From: Bacillota bacterium
GTDB lineage: Bacteria; Bacillota; Clostridia; Acetivibrionales; DTU013
NCBI GenBank assembly: GCA_023409735.1
Contig: JAEYRB010000048.1
Coordinates: forward strand, 1-64,000
DNA: 64,000 bases
Direction: 5' to 3'
The position numbers and the translations under genes are program-made. This document shows, one piece after another, positions 61,969 to 64,000 of this stretch (position 1 is the first letter of the stretch; each line of letters begins with the position of its first letter). The notes under the pieces are model-generated. The model ran no database searches and was not told the origin of the DNA. It saw only the letters and a list, made by a program, of their open reading frames with translations.

Positions 61969-62532
61969 ATGCAATTAGCATCACATGAAGTTTATGACTT
62001 AAATGAACTTACTTTAAGCTGTGTAAATTCAATAACAAATATGGCTTTTTTCATTAACCATGTAAAGGATGCAGAGCTTAAATCACTACTTCAGAAGCAT
62101 TTTCCATATCATGTCAAGGATTATAACACAAAGGTTGAGTATCTAAGCAGGATAAATGGAGCTAAGACAGGATTACCAATTCCGGAAATTACTAATATTT
62201 TGGACAATTACACGCAAGTAGCTACAAATTTAAAATCTGTAAAGCCTAGGACTGATATTCAGGAATTGGATGACCGTGAAATAGCAACAGCTTATTTATT
62301 GACTTTAAAAAGGGCCGGCAGAGAATATGCATGGTCAGCAATGGAAGCGAGTAATCCGGAAGTACGTTTATTCCTTGAAGATGCATTTAAAATGAGTTCA
62401 CATCATGCATATGATGTATGGCAATGGATGGTCAAAAAAGGATATTATCCTTTGGAAGCTGCACCGGCAGAAACTCTGGGAACTATGGCCAGTATGTATA
62501 AGGTAGTTGATCAAACAGCAGCTTTACAATAA
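61969..62532 (+). CDS. Coat F domain spore coat protein
   Basis: A 187-residue helical protein with the coat F pattern: NELTLSCVNSITNMAFFINH, DDREIATAYLLTLKRAGREY and KMSSHHAYDVWQWMVKKGYY. It would be a structural spore-coat component made in the mother cell. CGGAGG precedes the ATG. A terminator follows, and the gene is divergent from iscR. Confidence 0.85.
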   Translation: MQLASHEVYDLNELTLSCVNSITNMAFFINHVKDAELKSLLQKHFPYHVKDYNTKVEYLSRINGAKTGLPIPEITNILDNYTQVATNLKSVKPRTDIQELDDREIATAYLLTLKRAGREYAWSAMEASNPEVRLFLEDAFKMSSHHAYDVWQWMVKKGYYPLEAAPAETLGTMASMYKVVDQTAALQ

Positions 62533-62545
62533 GATTAAGTATAAC

Positions 62546-62597
62546 GAGAAGCTGCCCTCTTGTAGTAAATACTTAGGGGGCAATTTCTCTATTTTTT
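62546..62597 (+). terminator. Terminator after the coat F gene
   Basis: GAGAA (62546-62550) with TTCTC (62585-62589) and TGCCC (62553-62557) with GGGCA (62578-62582) form a long imperfect stem, followed by TATTTTTT. Confidence 0.75.
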
Positions 62598-62605
62598 AGA
62601 TGTTA

Positions 62606-63355
62606 TTATGATGTTATTTTTTTTAAATAGTATTTTTCCTCTCTTATCATATGGTCAGGAATTAATGGTTTTAGAGTGCCTAAAACTTTACATTCCAATA
62701 GCAATTTCCTTATCCTATCTAGATAACCTATGAACTCCTCCATTTTTTTAATTACTTCTTCATTAAGTTGTTTTAAAGCTCCGTTGGTAAGACATGTTCT
62801 GACAAGCATTTTACTTAGCTCTTCAGCTTTTAGGAATAAGTTATTAAAACCTTTTTCAAATTCTTTAGCTACTGTTATAAGTGACTTTTCAATTGGGTCA
62901 AGTTCACTAGCTATTGTTGCTGCATGACCTGCTGCATCAGGAAGCCAAATCCTGTGAAGGCTCAGATTCTCTTCAAATGAATTTACTAAAATATTGCTTT
63001 GAATGCTAATAATTGCTTTATAAAACTGCATCGCTTCATTAATCATATGGTTAAAGAATGTTGGAGGAAGACTTGAATTGAGTTGACACTGTAACGACCT
63101 TCTAAGTAAACTTTTTTTGAAATTAATAAAGCTCAGTAGTAAATTCATACTTTGATTTAAAATAAAGCTTAAATCCATATCATTAACTTCTGATAATTTT
63201 TTTGCTTGCTCATGCAATATAAAGAAAGCTTCTTTATAATAGTTGGCATAATAAATTGCGTTATTTTCGTTATATGATAATGAAGTAACTATAAATTCTC
63301 CATGGTCTCTCATTATTCCTGTCCAAAACTTAATTTCATCCAGTGGACTTAACAT
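62606..63355 (-). CDS. DUF2935 family protein
   Basis: A 249-residue all-helical protein of the DUF2935 family, likely two four-helix bundles. Each bundle carries potential metal ligands: DEIKFWTGIMRDHGEFI at the start, HRIWLPDAAGHAATIAS in the middle (about 135-151) and PLIPDHMIREEKYYLKKI at the end. Relatives occur in spore formers; function unknown. GGGGGGAA precedes the ATG at 63355. Confidence 0.82.
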   Translation of the reverse strand: MLSPLDEIKFWTGIMRDHGEFIVTSLSYNENNAIYYANYYKEAFFILHEQAKKLSEVNDMDLSFILNQSMNLLLSFINFKKSLLRRSLQCQLNSSLPPTFFNHMINEAMQFYKAIISIQSNILVNSFEENLSLHRIWLPDAAGHAATIASELDPIEKSLITVAKEFEKGFNNLFLKAEELSKMLVRTCLTNGALKQLNEEVIKKMEEFIGYLDRIRKLLLECKVLGTLKPLIPDHMIREEKYYLKKITS

Positions 63356-63438
63356 AAAATTCCCCCCTTGCTTCAGTTACTAATATTCTATGAAAGCAAA
63401 TATGGCAAGGTTACATAATGTATATTGTTCTGTAGTTA

Positions 63439-64000
63439 TTAAAAAGGCTGCTCCCTTAATTTATTGGCTATTTGTCCCCAATCGTTAATAAAAGCCTTAT
63501 AAAGAATAGGCCTTCTTCTAATTGCAAGAGGGTGATAGCTCACATAGGTCGGCATATTTCTTACGTAATGCCATGTTCCTCTTGTGCTTTTTACATCCCT
63601 TCCAGGGTCTGAAAAGAATGATTTTACAGCCACATCCCCTAAACATAATGCAATTTTAAAGTTATTTGTCTGTAATTGTTTATCCAGATATCCGAGGCAG
63701 GTTTTACGAGCGTTTTCCTTGTTATATTTTCTTATGGGTCTGCACTTTAAGATGTAGGTTATATATAAATCCTTCTCATTTATGCCTACAGATCTGGCAG
63801 CAAACTGAAGCGTCTGTCTCGTACCGCAAACAAAAGCATTTCCATTCTTATCTTCTCTACAACCAGGGTTGTCCAAGATTACTACGATATCAGCCTTTGG
63901 GTTGCCTTCCCCACAAATAATTCGGGTCCTCTGTTTATGCAATTCACATTGGGTGCAGCCCTTAGCACAATCTGGTAGCTGATCTTCAGACCATATTGCT
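63439..64000 (-). CDS. Uracil-DNA glycosylase-like protein, 5' end outside window
   Basis: Partial gene. A TTG at 63942 is in frame, but the frame stays open to the window edge and adds WSEDQLPDCAKGCTQCELHK, containing the Cys cluster of Fe-S uracil-DNA glycosylases (family 4/5), so the gene begins beyond position 64000. Other family segments are RIICGEGNPKADIVVI, YITYILKCRPIRK and VSYHPLAIRRRP. The active-site motif is LDNPGCRED where GEAPGxxE is normal, so activity may be altered. It would remove uracil from DNA if active. Confidence 0.75.
   Translation of the reverse strand, partial: AIWSEDQLPDCAKGCTQCELHKQRTRIICGEGNPKADIVVILDNPGCREDKNGNAFVCGTRQTLQFAARSVGINEKDLYITYILKCRPIRKYNKENARKTCLGYLDKQLQTNNFKIALCLGDVAVKSFFSDPGRDVKSTRGTWHYVRNMPTYVSYHPLAIRRRPILYKAFINDWGQIANKLREQPF

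Overview
The window reads as a contiguous chromosomal segment of a low-GC, endospore-forming, motile anaerobic Firmicute of class Clostridia. I place it loosely near the Ruminiclostridium/cluster III clostridia; that placement is an inference from gene order and protein style, not a search. Support comes from AT-rich intergenic DNA, strong GGAGG-type ribosome binding sites, several TTG starts, a coat-F spore protein, SpoIIIE/FtsK, TepA-YlzJ, chemotaxis receptors, lysine 2,3-aminomutase and an iscR-iscS-iscU-mnmA operon.

Layout. 1-5.4 kb: a UvrD-like helicase with HEAT-like repeats, a double-GNAT protein, a small redox-type Cys protein, then tepA-ylzJ. 5.4-14.1 kb: a block bracketed by two paralogous minus-strand chemotaxis receptors. 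Inside it lies a sulfur operon (MKLCCC leader, O-acetylhomoserine sulfhydrylase, cysK, an MnmA-like thiouridylase, an Rrf2 regulator). 14.4-23.3 kb: ftsK/spoIIIE, a TPR membrane protein, smc, ftsY. 23.6-27.5 kb: a DnaK paralogue, a DUF5685 protein, a J-domain protein and a zinc-ribbon membrane protein. 27.5-28.0 kb: a palindrome-rich non-coding block. 28.0-37.9 kb: the conserved ylxM-ffh-rpsP-khpA-rimM-trmD-rplS-rbgA-rnhB-(fliK-like)-(flhB-like)-yraN region, with an isochorismatase-type hydrolase inserted between trmD and rplS. 37.9-43.6 kb: an IS30-like transposase remnant, an RpiB-type protein, an ABC-2 exporter, an M24 peptidase-like protein, a frameshifted GNAT and an M19 dipeptidase. 43.8-50.2 kb: aminotransferase, purB, two GNATs, a GntR regulator, a DUF2461 protein. 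50.6-56.4 kb: an ATP-grasp ligase with lysine 2,3-aminomutase, a YbaK deacylase, a tyrosine recombinase, an LCP protein and a broken DUF1508 gene. 56.6-61.8 kb (minus strand): M18 aminopeptidase and iscR-iscS-iscU-mnmA. 61.9-64 kb: coat-F protein, DUF2935 protein and a uracil-DNA-glycosylase-like gene cut by the window end.

How the genes work together. Core growth machinery (SRP targeting by Ffh/FtsY, chromosome handling by SMC and FtsK, ribosome maturation by RimM, RbgA, S16, L19) fills the middle. Sulfur metabolism appears twice, each time as an Rrf2 regulator plus an MnmA-type enzyme: one set makes cysteine or homocysteine, the other mobilises cysteine sulfur for Fe-S clusters and tRNA thiolation.

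Most interesting points: a cysteine-codon leader peptide behind a 29-bp palindrome overlapping a promoter; a lysine 2,3-aminomutase fused by operon to an ATP-grasp ligase, which suggests a beta-lysine conjugate; a DnaK/DUF5685/DnaJ module; a non-coding block with two perfect 22-bp palindromes and a dispersed repeat family; and hairpins touching the S16 ribosome binding site.
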